Below are positions 28,144-37,362 of a stretch of DNA of 64,000 nt, in pieces (positions within the stretch are counted from its first letter, which is position 1; the number at the start of each line of letters is the position of its first letter). Both the position numbers and the translations under genes were made by a program. The notes below the pieces were generated by a model that searched no databases, was not told the origin of the DNA, and saw only the letters and a program-made list of their open reading frames with translations. Source of the DNA: Kushneria marisflavi (GTDB taxonomy: Bacteria > Pseudomonadota > Gammaproteobacteria > Pseudomonadales > Halomonadaceae); contig NZ_CP021358.1 in NCBI RefSeq assembly GCF_002157205.1, positions 1 to 64,000 on the forward strand, in the 5' to 3' direction.

Positions 28144-29472
28144 ATGGCCAGACACGATCGCCGTGTAGGCTATACGCTGCCCACCGTGCTTGCGGTTTTA
28201 CTGCACGTGGGCGTTATCGGACTGATGGCTTTTCGCTGGCCGCAAAGTGATCCTGTTGAAACCTCCAACGCTGTTGTGCAGGCCGAGTTGATTTCGATGG
28301 AGACGGCAACCGATCAGGCGCAACAGGCGACTGAAGCTCAGCCGCGCGCCCAACAGGGGCCTGAGCGCGAACAGCCCGAGCCGGAAGCCACGGAAGATAA
28401 CGCTGCCGAGGAAACCGCGCGGCAGCAGGCCGAGGCGGCAGAGCAAGCAAGAGAGCAGGCTGCTCAGGAGGCACAGGCAGCCGCGCAGCGTCGAGCTGAA
28501 CAGGCCAAAGAGGTTGCTGCTCAGCAGCAACAGGAACAGCAGGCCCGCGAAAAAGCCGAAGCCGAGCAGAAGGCACAAGCCGAGGCCAGGCAGAAGGCAG
28601 AAGCCGAAGCCGAGCAGAAGGCGCAAGCCGAGGCCAAGCAGAAGGCAGAAGCCGAAGCCAAACAGAAGGCAGAAGCCGAAGCCAAACAGAAGGCAGAAGC
28701 CGAAGCCAAACAGAAGGCAGAAGCCGAAGCCAAACAGAAGGCAGAAGCTGAAGCCAAGCAGAAGGCAGAAGCCGAGGCCAAGAAGAAGGCAGAAGCCGAG
28801 GCCAAGAAGAAGGCAGAAGCCGAGGCCAAGAAGAAGGCAGAAGCCGAAGCCAGGCAGAAGGCAGAAGCCGAGGCCAAGAAGAAGGCAGAAGCTGAAACGA
28901 AGAAAAAGGCAGAAGCCGAAGCCAAGAAGAAGGCAGAAGCCGAAGCCAAGAAGAAGGCAGAAGCCGAAGCCAAGAAGAAGGCAGAAGCCGAGGCCAAGAA
29001 GAAGGCAGAAGCCGAAACTGCTGCGAAGAAGAAAGCCGCTGCGGAGGCTGCCGCGAAGAAGAAAGCGGAAGCTGATCGCAAGCGGGCTGCAGAAGCCGCT
29101 GCCGCGGCCAGTCAGGACGCCTTTGGCGATGAGATTACCAACGAGGCACAATCCATAGCCAATGCACGTCAGGCTCAGGAAGCCTCCAATGGCTTTATGA
29201 ATCTGGTGCGTCGCGCTGTCGAGCAAAGCTGGTCACGTCCGCCCAATGCAGCTTCCGGGCTGGTCACGGTGGTTAAAGTACAGCTTTTGCCGACCGGTGA
29301 GCTTTTGTCTGCCACTGTCTCCAGCAGCAGCGGTGATCCAGGGTTTGATCGTTCGGCCGTACAGGCCGTGGAAAGAGCCGCGCCGTTTACTGAAATGAGC
29401 CAATTACCGGCTGATGCGAAGCAGAAATTCAGAAGCTTTAACCTGCGCTTTAATCCTGAGGATGTGCGCTAG
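28144..29472 (+). CDS. tolA: Tol-Pal system protein TolA
   Basis: The long periplasm-spanning link between the TolQR motor and TolB-Pal. Domain I is a single N-terminal membrane anchor (residues 12-34). Domain II (about 50-320) is a Lys/Glu/Ala-rich helix dominated by an 8-residue repeat of the AEAEAKQK type. Domain III (about 325-442) is the C-terminal partner-binding domain with FMNLVRRAVEQSWSRPP and a TonB-like fold. The 442-residue length is slightly above E. coli TolA (421). Domain II is encoded by an 18-unit 24-bp tandem repeat, so its length may vary between strains. Confidence 0.95.
   Translation: MARHDRRVGYTLPTVLAVLLHVGVIGLMAFRWPQSDPVETSNAVVQAELISMETATDQAQQATEAQPRAQQGPEREQPEPEATEDNAAEETARQQAEAAEQAREQAAQEAQAAAQRRAEQAKEVAAQQQQEQQAREKAEAEQKAQAEARQKAEAEAEQKAQAEAKQKAEAEAKQKAEAEAKQKAEAEAKQKAEAEAKQKAEAEAKQKAEAEAKKKAEAEAKKKAEAEAKKKAEAEARQKAEAEAKKKAEAETKKKAEAEAKKKAEAEAKKKAEAEAKKKAEAEAKKKAEAETAAKKKAAAEAAAKKKAEADRKRAAEAAAAASQDAFGDEITNEAQSIANARQAQEASNGFMNLVRRAVEQSWSRPPNAASGLVTVVKVQLLPTGELLSATVSSSSGDPGFDRSAVQAVERAAPFTEMSQLPADAKQKFRSFNLRFNPEDVR
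28573..29004 (+). repeat. 24-bp tandem repeat in tolA, 18 units
   Basis: Eighteen consecutive 24-bp units, each beginning GCAGAAGCCGA or a close variant, run in register without indels. Each encodes eight residues of the AEAEAKQK or AEAEAKKK type. Several neighbouring units are identical, suggesting recent duplication or gene conversion. Degenerate partial units flank both ends. Confidence 0.95.
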
Positions 29473-29578
29473 GGTTAGAAAGGTTTGCTATGTGGTGTAA
29501 GGACGTGGTCAATATTGTGCCTGTTTCTATGGCAGGCAGAAGGGATCAAGGATCGTTAAAACCCGAGGGTGTGTGCTG

Positions 29579-30874
29579 ATGAAAAAACTAATGGCACTGG
29601 CTGGTTTCATGATGCTCATGATGGCCAGTCTGATGGCGCAGGCAGCTGGTGATCTCACCATCGAGATTACCCGTGGCAATGATAATGCCATACCGATTGC
29701 AGTGGTGCCTTTCCGGGGAGAAGGGGTCAGTCCTTCTGAAGATATCGGCAAGATTATCGCCGACGATCTGGAGCATAGCGGTCAGTTCTCGCCACTGGCG
29801 CCTCAGGATCTGATCTCTCGTCCTGCCAGCGGTGACAATATCAATTATGATGACTGGCGCCGCGTCAGGGCCAATTATCTGGTCGTTGGTCGGGTCGAAG
29901 CATCCGGTAATGGCTACAAGATCACTTATGAACTGCATGATGTTGCCGGCCAGCGTCGTGAACTGGGAGAGGTGGTTACCTCAAGTGACGACCAGCTGCG
30001 GTCCCGGGCGCATTACATTGCTGATCAGATATTCGAAGAAATCACCGGTATTCGCGGCGCGTTCCAGACACGCATTGCCTATGTGACTGCCAATGGTGTT
30101 GATCCCAATATCAGCTATGCCCTGTATGTAGCCGATCAGGATGGCCATCGTCCGCAGCAGATTCTGTCCTCTGATCAGCCGATCCTTTCGCCGGCCTGGT
30201 CACCGGATGGTCAGAAGCTTGCGTACGTTTCTTTCGAGTCAGGGCGGCCTGCCATTTATGTCCAGCAGCTTTCAAGCGGGCGTCGTGTCCAGCTCACATC
30301 ATTCAAGGGCATCAACGGTGCGCCAGCCTGGTCTCCCGATGGTCGCAAGCTTGCCATGTCGCTTTCAAAGGATGGCAATCCCGAAATCTATGTCATGGAC
30401 ATTGCGTCCCGTTCGCTGACCCAGTTGACCAATTCCAGTTCTATCAATACCGAACCGGACTGGAGTACTGATGGGCGCTCGATTCTGTTTACTTCGGATC
30501 GTAGTGGGCAGCCGCAGATTTATCAGATGGATGCCACCGGTGGAAATGCAAAACGCATGACCTTTACCGGCAATTACAATGCGGGTGGGCTGTACGGACC
30601 TGACAACAAGACCATTTTCCTGACCACTCGAACCGACCGCGGTTTTCAGGTGGCCAAGCAGGATTTGTCATCAGGACGCGTTACCGTATTAACCAATACT
30701 TATCAGGATGAAGCGCCGGCAGTTGCGCCCAATGGCACAATGGTGATATATGCCACTCAGCAGGGAGCACATGGTGTGCTTGGTGCTGTTTCGGCAGATG
30801 GCAGGGCTTCTTTCGTAATACCTTCACCTAATGGTGAGGTTCGTGAACCTTCCTGGTCGCCGTTTTTGAATTAA
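29579..30874 (+). CDS. tolB: Tol-Pal system protein TolB
   Basis: Periplasmic beta-propeller protein that binds Pal and TolA. A signal peptide ([22 protein letters not shown], cleavage before AGDL) is followed by an N-terminal domain and a six-bladed propeller with repeats such as [27 protein letters not shown] and [21 protein letters not shown] 29579 was preferred over a GTG two codons upstream because it begins a good signal sequence. Length is 431 residues, as usual. It lies 106 bp after tolA. Confidence 0.95.
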   Translation: MKKLMALAGFMMLMMASLMAQAAGDLTIEITRGNDNAIPIAVVPFRGEGVSPSEDIGKIIADDLEHSGQFSPLAPQDLISRPASGDNINYDDWRRVRANYLVVGRVEASGNGYKITYELHDVAGQRRELGEVVTSSDDQLRSRAHYIADQIFEEITGIRGAFQTRIAYVTANGVDPNISYALYVADQDGHRPQQILSSDQPILSPAWSPDGQKLAYVSFESGRPAIYVQQLSSGRRVQLTSFKGINGAPAWSPDGRKLAMSLSKDGNPEIYVMDIASRSLTQLTNSSSINTEPDWSTDGRSILFTSDRSGQPQIYQMDATGGNAKRMTFTGNYNAGGLYGPDNKTIFLTTRTDRGFQVAKQDLSSGRVTVLTNTYQDEAPAVAPNGTMVIYATQQGAHGVLGAVSADGRASFVIPSPNGEVREPSWSPFLN

Positions 30875-30922
30875 ACGACTAGAATGAATTTTGTCATTCT
30901 TTATAAAAGCAAGGAGATCATC

Positions 30923-31441
30923 ATGCAGTTTTCTTCCTACGCCAAGACTCTGGCGGCCGCGCTCTCTCTGGCTGTTGTTGCTGGTTGTTCCAGTGGCGGT
31001 GGCACCCAGGATGGTGACCAGCAGAATAGTGGCATGAACAGCGGTTCTTCTACTCAGGGCATGAGCAGCAGCTCAGGTGCTACTGGTCAGAACACCGGAC
31101 AGCAGGCACAAATGCCGAGCGAAAACCGCGTCTACTTCGATTTCGATAGCGACAGCATTCGTCCGCAATACGAGTCCATGCTGAATCAGCATGCTCAGTA
31201 TCTGCAGCGTAATTCCAGCACCAATATCGTACTGGAAGGCCACACTGATCCGCGCGGTACTCGTGAGTACAACCTGGGTCTTGGCGAGCGTCGTGCCAAC
31301 GCCGTACGCCAGTATCTGACCATCCAGGGCGTGCCTGCTTCGCAGATTGAAGTTGTCAGCTATGGTGAAGAGCGTCCGGCAGCCTCCGGCAACTCTGAGC
31401 AGGCCTATTCTCAGGATCGTCGCGTCGTTATCGACTACTGA
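30923..31441 (+). CDS. pal: Peptidoglycan-associated lipoprotein Pal
   Basis: An outer-membrane lipoprotein anchoring the membrane to peptidoglycan. The lipobox LAVVAGC puts the lipidated Cys at residue 22. A Ser/Gly/Gln-rich linker (23-75) leads to the OmpA-like domain with VYFDFDSDSI, LEGHTDPRGTREYNLGLGERRA and RRVVIDY. AAGGAG precedes ATG 30923 (172 residues); the in-frame ATG at 30884 lacks such a signal. cpoB follows 14 bp later. Confidence 0.95.
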   Translation: MQFSSYAKTLAAALSLAVVAGCSSGGGTQDGDQQNSGMNSGSSTQGMSSSSGATGQNTGQQAQMPSENRVYFDFDSDSIRPQYESMLNQHAQYLQRNSSTNIVLEGHTDPRGTREYNLGLGERRANAVRQYLTIQGVPASQIEVVSYGEERPAASGNSEQAYSQDRRVVIDY

Positions 31442-31455
31442 TCCCGGAGTAAGTA

Positions 31456-32226
31456 ATGAAACACAGTCTTGTTCGACTGTGCGGCGCGGGAGCCTTGGTG
31501 CTCCCGCTGTCCGTTTGGGCATCCGCACAAACAGAATCCTTTTATAATCAAGCCGCCACAGGTTCCGGCACTGGCACTCTGCAAATCTTTAACCGTTTGC
31601 AGAGCCAGGAGCAGGATATCAACCAGTTGCGTGGTCAGATTGAAGAACTTCGTCATCAGCTGGAACAGCAGACAAAGCTGTCGCAACAGCGCTACCTTGA
31701 CCTTGAAGAGCGCTTGAGTGGTTCTCAGGGCGATAGCGGTGCTTCATCCGATAATAGTGGCAATGCTTCCGGCAGTGGCGACCCGATTACTCAGGCAGCT
31801 TCCGGTGGTAGTCAATCCTCCACATCCTCGAGTACATCCGCTTCTTCCAACGATGCTCAGGGTGCATATCAGGCTGCTTTTTCACATGTTCAAAAGCGTG
31901 AATTTGATCAAGCCATTTCCGCTTTCGAAGCCTTTAATCGCGACTACCCGCAATCCGGTTTAAATGGAAATGCCTGGTATTGGCTGGGTGAGCTTTATTC
32001 TGCCAAATCACAGCTGGACAAGTCTTCGGCTGCTTTTAGCAAGGTCATTAGTGACTACCCGCAAAGCAACAAGGTGCCCGATGCCATGTACAAGCTGGGC
32101 CTTGTTTATGCGCGTCAGGGAAAGGGTTCTGAAAGTCAGAACATGCTGAAAAAGGTCATTAGCGAGCATTCAGAGAGTGATGCAGCAGGCCTGGCACGCG
32201 AGTTCATGCAGAAAACCAGCGGCTGA
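31456..32226 (+). CDS. cpoB: Cell division coordinator CpoB (YbgF)
   Basis: A periplasmic protein that coordinates PBP1B peptidoglycan synthesis with Tol-driven constriction. The 256-residue protein has a signal peptide ending near ASA-QTE, a coiled-coil trimerisation segment (LQSQEQDINQLRGQIEELRHQLEQQ, about 50-75), a long Ser/Gly linker, and three C-terminal TPR units beginning AYQAAFSHVQKREFDQAI. It ends the tol operon and is followed by a hairpin shared with the convergent mupP gene. Confidence 0.94.
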   Translation: MKHSLVRLCGAGALVLPLSVWASAQTESFYNQAATGSGTGTLQIFNRLQSQEQDINQLRGQIEELRHQLEQQTKLSQQRYLDLEERLSGSQGDSGASSDNSGNASGSGDPITQAASGGSQSSTSSSTSASSNDAQGAYQAAFSHVQKREFDQAISAFEAFNRDYPQSGLNGNAWYWLGELYSAKSQLDKSSAAFSKVISDYPQSNKVPDAMYKLGLVYARQGKGSESQNMLKKVISEHSESDAAGLAREFMQKTSG

Positions 32227-32244
32227 TATTTCCAGTTCGAATTC

Positions 32245-32279
32245 GCGGGCACTTCGTCAAAGCCGAAATGCCCGCTGCT
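32245..32279. terminator. Hairpin between convergent cpoB and mupP
   Basis: GCGGGCA (32245-32251) pairs with TGCCCGC (32269-32275), extended inward by TTCG/CGAA past one mismatch. There is only a weak T-rich tail, so this is a probable rather than certain terminator. Confidence 0.5.
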
Positions 32280-32302
32280 TTCCGTCTACCGCCTGTCTCT
32301 AT

Positions 32303-32995
32303 TTAGAGATCGCCTGCTTCACGAATTTTCTGCTGTAGCAAGACTTTGCAAAGTGCTTCCGGCGTCTCGAAAAACTGACTCGCAGGCCACTCATCGGGGG
32401 CATCTTCCTGTCGAAGATAGCCGTATTTTACGGCAATGGCTGTCATGCCGGCATTGTTGGCTGCCTGAATGTCGCGAAGATGATCACCAATATACCAGCA
32501 CTTTTCTGGCTCAATACCTAGGCGCCTTGCTGCCTCCAGAAGCGGTGCGGGATCCGGTTTTTTTACGGGGAGATCATCAGCGCATAACAGCACATCGGGT
32601 TCTATTTCCAACGCCTTGAGCAAGGGTACTGCGTACTCTCTGGGCTTGTTGGTAATTATTCCCCATGGGCGTTGTGTGCGGCGATAGTGGTCGAGTACTT
32701 CCGGAAAGCCAGCAAAAAGGTGGCTCTTCTCGGCAACATTTTGGCCATAGTGCTCAAGCAAAAGCGCTCGTGCTTCATTATGGCCTGCCTCCTGCTTTCC
32801 CAGTCCCAGTGCCAGCGTTACCAGGGCGCTTCCGCCATGAGATACTTCCCGTCGAATATCACTGTAAGGCAGCGGTGACAGTCCATGTTCCTGTCTGAGC
32901 GCATTGGTTGCCTGAGCCAGATCCGGGGCGGTGTCAACCAGAGTGCCATCCAGGTCAAACAGGATAGCCATCGGGGTATCCTGCTGGCAGATCAT
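32303..32995 (-). CDS. mupP: HAD phosphatase, probable N-acetylmuramic acid 6-phosphate phosphatase MupP
   Basis: A 230-residue HAD phosphatase with motif [17 protein letters not shown], motif II ITNKP, motif [11 protein letters not shown] and motif [14 protein letters not shown]. By sequence it belongs to the Gph (phosphoglycolate phosphatase) group. It directly follows ubiG with a 4-bp ATGA overlap, which is the arrangement of mupP in Pseudomonas, where the product feeds MurNAc recycling into peptidoglycan. The MupP assignment is thus context-based; phosphoglycolate phosphatase is the alternative. An in-frame ATG at 32971 has a better Shine-Dalgarno and could be the true start. Confidence 0.8.
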   Translation of the reverse strand: MICQQDTPMAILFDLDGTLVDTAPDLAQATNALRQEHGLSPLPYSDIRREVSHGGSALVTLALGLGKQEAGHNEARALLLEHYGQNVAEKSHLFAGFPEVLDHYRRTQRPWGIITNKPREYAVPLLKALEIEPDVLLCADDLPVKKPDPAPLLEAARRLGIEPEKCWYIGDHLRDIQAANNAGMTAIAVKYGYLRQEDAPDEWPASQFFETPEALCKVLLQQKIREAGDL

Positions 32996-33711
32996 GACTG
33001 AGACACACGGGTATGCATGAAATAGTTGACGTCCAGATCCTTGCTTGAGAGCCGATAGTGACGGGTGAAGGGGTTGTAGATCATGCCTGTAATGTCACGC
33101 ACTTCAAGATTGGCCTGTCTTGCCCAGCGTGCGAGCTCGGAAGGCCGAATAAACCGCTGGAAGCTGTGGGTGCCACGTGGCAAAAGGTTCAGGACGTACT
33201 CGGCACCCACGATGGCCATCGCCCATGATTTCGGGTTTCGGTTGATCGTCGAAAAGAAGACATGGCCACCGGGTTTGGCCATACGAGCGCAGGCTTTAAT
33301 AACGCTTCCGGGGTCGGGGACATGCTCCAGCATTTCAAAGCAGACCACGATATCAAAGCTGCCCGGCTGCTGGTCCGCCATATCCTCCGCACTGATGCAG
33401 CGATAGTCGACCTCTACACCCGTTTCCTGCTGGTGAAGGCGGGCAACAGACAGCGGCGCTTCGCCCAGATCGATGCCGGTGACTTCTGCGCCGCGATGGG
33501 CCATGGCTTCACTGAGGATGCCTCCGCCACAGCCGACATCGATCACACGATGACCGGTAAGGCCTGCACGCTGATCGATATAATCAAGGCGTAAGGGGTT
33601 GATATCGTGAAGGGGCTTGCATTCACCTTCACGGTCCCACCAGCGACTGGCAAGATCATCGAATTTGGCAATTTCACCCGGATCAACGTTGGAACGCTGT
33701 GTTTCAGTCAT
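32992..33711 (-). CDS. ubiG: Ubiquinone biosynthesis O-methyltransferase
   Basis: An SAM-dependent methyltransferase performing both O-methylation steps of ubiquinone synthesis. The 239-residue protein begins with the family segment [22 protein letters not shown], has the SAM motif [16 protein letters not shown], and the C-terminal [25 protein letters not shown] 33711 has an AGGAG box 7-8 bp upstream; the preceding in-frame TTG is not needed. It is followed by mupP in an overlapping pair. Confidence 0.95.
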   Translation of the reverse strand: MTETQRSNVDPGEIAKFDDLASRWWDREGECKPLHDINPLRLDYIDQRAGLTGHRVIDVGCGGGILSEAMAHRGAEVTGIDLGEAPLSVARLHQQETGVEVDYRCISAEDMADQQPGSFDIVVCFEMLEHVPDPGSVIKACARMAKPGGHVFFSTINRNPKSWAMAIVGAEYVLNLLPRGTHSFQRFIRPSELARWARQANLEVRDITGMIYNPFTRHYRLSSKDLDVNYFMHTRVSQS

Positions 33712-34286
33712 CAATGAACTCCTGTAGGGGTAGGGACGGCAACTCTCGCCCTGATATTGATCTGTATTGTATAGAGTCTGTGAGGTTCATGAACCAGTAC
33801 GGTTTATTGATACCACTCAGTTGTGTGCGCAGGATGACTCACGAAAGCCGACAGGCTCATGGAATGAGCCATAAAATCAAGATGTTGAGATATAATGGCC
33901 CTATACACGATGAACAGTGCATCATACCGGAGTGATGCAGTTCGTCGTTGGTGAGTAAATTGATCACGTGCTGCAAGTGAGCATGATCGTGTTGTACTCA
34001 AAGCCTTCCTGAATATCAAATCAGTTTTATACCGTTATCTGAAAATTGAAAAGTAATTTAAACGGTTTGGAGTATAAGGCCTGTACAAAAAGAAACATTT
34101 TGCCAAAGATATAAGAGTAAAGGTTCGGTATTTTATGTGGTTATAACCCGAATACCCGGTAGTTGTGATTCATTTCGCCTGTTCGGGCAAGATTTTGAAT
34201 GGCTTATGAATCACGATACGGTCATGGCAAGCACGACTGTGCCATAAGCCTATATATGTTTGATATTCGATAGAAAGGGAAAAGGA
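33712..34286. other. 575-bp intergenic region between ubiG and galU
   Basis: No convincing gene was found here although two short open frames exist on opposite strands. The region is noticeably more AT-rich than its surroundings, especially 33990-34260. It contains a TATAAT hexamer (33891-33896), a 7-bp inverted repeat forming a hairpin (TGCATCA at 33918-33924 and TGATGCA at 33933-33939), and a distant GGCTTAT/ATAAGCC pair just upstream of galU. It presumably holds the divergent ubiG and galU promoters; a small RNA cannot be excluded. Confidence 0.5.
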
Positions 34287-35177
34287 ATGATTCGTAAAGC
34301 AGTATTGCCTGTCGCCGGTTTTGGTACTCGTTGTCTTCCCGCCTCCAAGGCCATTCCCAAGGAGATGATCACCATTGTCGACAAGCCGGTGATTCAGTAT
34401 GTCGTTCAGGAAGCGGTCAAGGCCGGCATCAAGGAAATTGTTCTGGTCACTCATTCTTCGAAATCAGCCATCGAAAACCATTTCGACAAGCATTTCGAGC
34501 TTGAAACCCAGCTTGAAGCAAAGGGCAAGAAAGAGCTTCTTGATGAGCTGCGCAACATTATCCCGGACGACGTCTCCATCATCAGCGTTCGTCAGCCTGA
34601 AGCTCTCGGCCTTGGTCACGCCATTCTTTGCGCGCGCCCGGTCATCGGCGACGATGCTCCGTTCGCGGTACTGCTGCCGGACGTTCTGGTCGATGATGAA
34701 GGCATGACGCGCAACGATCTGGGTGGCATGATTGATGCCTATGATCAAACGGGCGCCGCTCAGATCATGGTTCAAAATGTACCGGCTGAAGTCGCTTACA
34801 AGTACGGCATCGTGGCGCTGGAAGGTGAAACCCCTGAAGCCGGCAAGAGCGAAAAGATCACAGGCATGGTAGAAAAGCCTGAAACCGGTACCGAGCCTTC
34901 TACACTGGCTGTTATCGGCCGTTATTTGCTGCCCGGCAGTATCTTTCCGGTACTGGCTGAAACACGTCCCGGTGCAGGTAACGAAATTCAGCTGACTGAC
35001 GCCATCGATACCTTGCGCAGCAAGCAGGATGTTGCTGCCTATCGTATGGAAGGTGAAACTTTCGACTGCGGTCATCAGCTTGGTTATCTGGAAGCGACAC
35101 TGTCGTTTGCACGCCGTCATCCCAAGTACGGTGAAGGATTCCGCGAGCTGCTGAAGCGCTATCAAAGCGAGGCATAA
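34287..35177 (+). CDS. galU: UTP-glucose-1-phosphate uridylyltransferase
   Basis: Makes UDP-glucose, the precursor for trehalose (via OtsA), lipopolysaccharide and exopolysaccharide. The 296-residue protein starts MIRKAVLPVAGFGTRCLPASKAIPKEM, the nucleotide-binding signature, and has the sugar-phosphate segment GMVEKPE and GAGNEIQLTDAI. ATG 34287 has an AAAGGA box; the nine-codon in-frame extension is dropped. The dehydrogenase-like gene starts 2 bp after its stop, so the two are co-translated. Confidence 0.96.
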   Translation: MIRKAVLPVAGFGTRCLPASKAIPKEMITIVDKPVIQYVVQEAVKAGIKEIVLVTHSSKSAIENHFDKHFELETQLEAKGKKELLDELRNIIPDDVSIISVRQPEALGLGHAILCARPVIGDDAPFAVLLPDVLVDDEGMTRNDLGGMIDAYDQTGAAQIMVQNVPAEVAYKYGIVALEGETPEAGKSEKITGMVEKPETGTEPSTLAVIGRYLLPGSIFPVLAETRPGAGNEIQLTDAIDTLRSKQDVAAYRMEGETFDCGHQLGYLEATLSFARRHPKYGEGFRELLKRYQSEA

Positions 35178-35179
35178 TC

Positions 35180-36490
35180 ATGCAGGTGGTAGTGCATGGA
35201 AGCGAACTGAGTGCAGCAACGGCCGCCGCTGCACTTTCAATGGTAGGCCACCAGGTATACTGGTGGCCGCACCCTGCTCAGCCATGGAATGTCCTGTCCG
35301 AGACGGACTGGATCAGAAATGAGCCGGGGCTTTATCACCAGCTCTCTCAGAGCATCGATAACGGGTCGCTCACACTTTGTGAGAGCTCCAAGTCGCTGCC
35401 GAGCGCCAGTATCTATTGGCTGGCTGTTTCGTCGGATCAGCGCAACGATGCTGACCATTGGGTCGAGCAGACGCTGGGGCGCGAGCCGCACGACTTCGTA
35501 CTGGTCAATAACAGTACATTTCCGATCGGTCATACAGAAGTGCTTGAGACACTGCTGCGCAAGGAGCGTCAGGTTGCGGTGGCACTGCCGGATATGCTGG
35601 AAGAGGGCCGGGCCCTGGCCACCTTTACGCGTCCCGACAGCTGGATTCTTGGCAGTGAAGATGACTGGGCGACCCGCCAGATTGGCGAGCTTTTAAGAGC
35701 CTTCAATCGTCGTGAAAACAGCGTCCGTTTGATGCCGAGACGTGCCGCTGAGCTGACCAAGCTTGCCGTTATCGGCATGCTGGCCACACGTGTCAGCTAC
35801 ATGAATGAATTGGCCAGTCTGGCCGACAGCCTTGAGGTGGATATTGAGCTGGTACGTCAGGCGATGGGATCTGATCGCCGTATCGGCCGCGAATATCTCT
35901 ACCCCGGGTGTGGTTTTGGCGGCCCCAGCTTTGCTCGCAATCTTTATCGCCTGTCGACCATTCGGGCTCGCGAAGGCCAGCCCAACGGGCTGATTGAGCA
36001 GGTTGTACAGGTCAACGAGCAAAAGCAGGAAGAGCTCTTTCGCAAGCTCTGGCAGTATTACGATGGTAATCTGGAAGGGCGTACGGTGGCGATCTGGGGG
36101 GCAGCCTTCAAGCCTGGCACTGCTAGGATCGCGCATGCACCGGTCCTTCGCCTGCTGGATGCGCTCTGGGCGCAGGGCGTGCACGTCAGACTTCACGACC
36201 CCGCAGCATTGCCGGCCATCGAGCACTACTACGGCCAGCATCCTCTTTTGACGCTTGCAGGGACTGCGCAGTCGGCCTGTGAAAACGTGGATGCCCTGTT
36301 GTTGGTCACGGAGTGGAAGGAGTACTGGAATCCGGACTGGCGTCGTCTATCGACTTTGATGACAACGCCTCTGATTCTGGACGGTCGTAACATTTACGAC
36401 CCCGGTTTCGTGGCGCAGCACGGCTTCTGCTATCGCGGCATCGGGCGGAGTGCCAATCCGCAGGAGAGAGCAACAGACGACGATCGCTGA
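35180..36490 (+). CDS. Degenerate UDP-glucose/GDP-mannose dehydrogenase homologue
   Basis: A 436-residue protein with the three-domain architecture of nucleotide-sugar dehydrogenases. The middle domain is well kept: AELTKLAVIGMLATRVSYMNELASLAD (190-216) and GSDRRIGREYLYPGCGFGG (230-248). Key functional positions are altered. The NAD-binding glycine motif at 6-12 reads HGSELSA instead of GxGxxG. The catalytic GGSCFPKD block reads GGPSFARN, so the active-site Cys is Ser250 and the Lys-Asp pair is gone. The C-terminal FKPNTDDxR block reads FKPGTARIA (310-318). It follows galU by 2 bp. It may be a pseudoenzyme, a regulator of UDP-glucose use, or an enzyme with different chemistry. Confidence 0.8.
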   Translation: MQVVVHGSELSAATAAAALSMVGHQVYWWPHPAQPWNVLSETDWIRNEPGLYHQLSQSIDNGSLTLCESSKSLPSASIYWLAVSSDQRNDADHWVEQTLGREPHDFVLVNNSTFPIGHTEVLETLLRKERQVAVALPDMLEEGRALATFTRPDSWILGSEDDWATRQIGELLRAFNRRENSVRLMPRRAAELTKLAVIGMLATRVSYMNELASLADSLEVDIELVRQAMGSDRRIGREYLYPGCGFGGPSFARNLYRLSTIRAREGQPNGLIEQVVQVNEQKQEELFRKLWQYYDGNLEGRTVAIWGAAFKPGTARIAHAPVLRLLDALWAQGVHVRLHDPAALPAIEHYYGQHPLLTLAGTAQSACENVDALLLVTEWKEYWNPDWRRLSTLMTTPLILDGRNIYDPGFVAQHGFCYRGIGRSANPQERATDDDR

Positions 36491-36500
36491 GGCTCTCGGG

Positions 36501-36550
36501 CGGGCTGGTCACGATGGCTATTCGGCCATATCGTGACAGCCCGTTTTTTT
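36501..36550 (+). terminator. Terminator of the galU operon
   Basis: A long interrupted stem pairs CGGGCT (36501-36506) with AGCCCG (36538-36543) and, inside it, TCACGAT with ATCGTGA. It is followed by seven Ts (36544-36550). Confidence 0.85.
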
Positions 36551-36570
36551 AACGACACCAATCTGATGTC

Positions 36571-37191
36571 TCAGGCGTGTAGCCGATTGCGCCTGCCTTC
36601 TGCAGTCGCTACGGCATCCTCAAGACACTGTTCCACAAAGGGCCAGTTGATAATATCCCAGAGTTTTTGAAGATATTTGCGTCGATCGTTTCCGTAGTCG
36701 GCGTACCAGGCATGCTCCCAAACGTCAACGGTCAGCAGAGGAATGAAGCCCCTGAGCAGGGGTGAGCCTGCATCGGCGGCATTATGGATGTCCAGTCGAC
36801 CCTGTGGTGTGTATACCAGCCATGTCCAGCCGCCCATGAAGTGCGCCATGGCACTGGCCACGAAAGCTTCCTGAAACGCTTCCAGACTTCCCCAGCGTGC
36901 TGCCAACGCCACCGTGATGGCTTGTCCGGGCGGATGATACCAGGGCGTCAGGCACTGCCAGAGAAAGGTATGGTTCCATGCCTGGCAGGCACAGGCCTGA
37001 GCCTCTCCGCGGCCGGTTCCCATGATGTGTTCGAGCGAGCGTGTCGTGGATTCATCATCTTCGAGCAGAGTGTTCAGACGCTTTAGATAACCTGCATGAA
37101 CCCCCTCGTGGTGCATACGTAGATTGTGTTCTGAAATCACGGGCGCCAATGCATCTGTCGCATAGGGCAGGGAGGGCAGTTCAAGGGGCAT
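36571..37191 (-). CDS. sodB: Superoxide dismutase, Fe-type
   Basis: Dismutates superoxide in the cytoplasm. The 206-residue protein begins MPLELPSLPYATDALAPVIS, as in FeSOD. Metal ligands are His27 (MHHEGVH), the His in CQAWNHTFLW, and Asp and His in LTVDVWEHAWY. The Gln just before AWNH is the outer-sphere residue typical of iron enzymes rather than manganese ones. The usual KHH of the N-terminal helix reads VHA, and the QACACQ stretch has two unusual cysteines, so this is a somewhat divergent member. ATG 37191 is taken; a TTG two codons upstream is in frame. Confidence 0.88.
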   Translation of the reverse strand: MPLELPSLPYATDALAPVISEHNLRMHHEGVHAGYLKRLNTLLEDDESTTRSLEHIMGTGRGEAQACACQAWNHTFLWQCLTPWYHPPGQAITVALAARWGSLEAFQEAFVASAMAHFMGGWTWLVYTPQGRLDIHNAADAGSPLLRGFIPLLTVDVWEHAWYADYGNDRRKYLQKLWDIINWPFVEQCLEDAVATAEGRRNRLHA

Positions 37192-37362
37192 GATCAACGT
37201 TCCATTCTGGCCAGGGAGCCCCTGGTATTGCTGTTCGTACCTGTATGCTCAATCGCCTGTACTGGCTTTTAACAGGCCATGCATCGTAGCATGCATGCAG
37301 TTTCATGACCTGGCTGAAAAGGTCAGGTTATATTTCCGATTGCTACATTTTTCGAGACTTTC

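Noticed and set aside
28521..29226. Long antisense and alternate-frame open frames within the tolA repeat
   Set aside because: They are created by the 24-bp repeat being open in several frames (Leu/Cys/Phe-, Ala/Ser- and Arg/Pro-rich products) and have no start signals or domains.
33699..34019. Two short open frames (33699-33935 plus, 33804-34019 minus) in the ubiG-galU gap
   Set aside because: They overlap each other on opposite strands, lack ribosome-binding sites and have no protein-like pattern.
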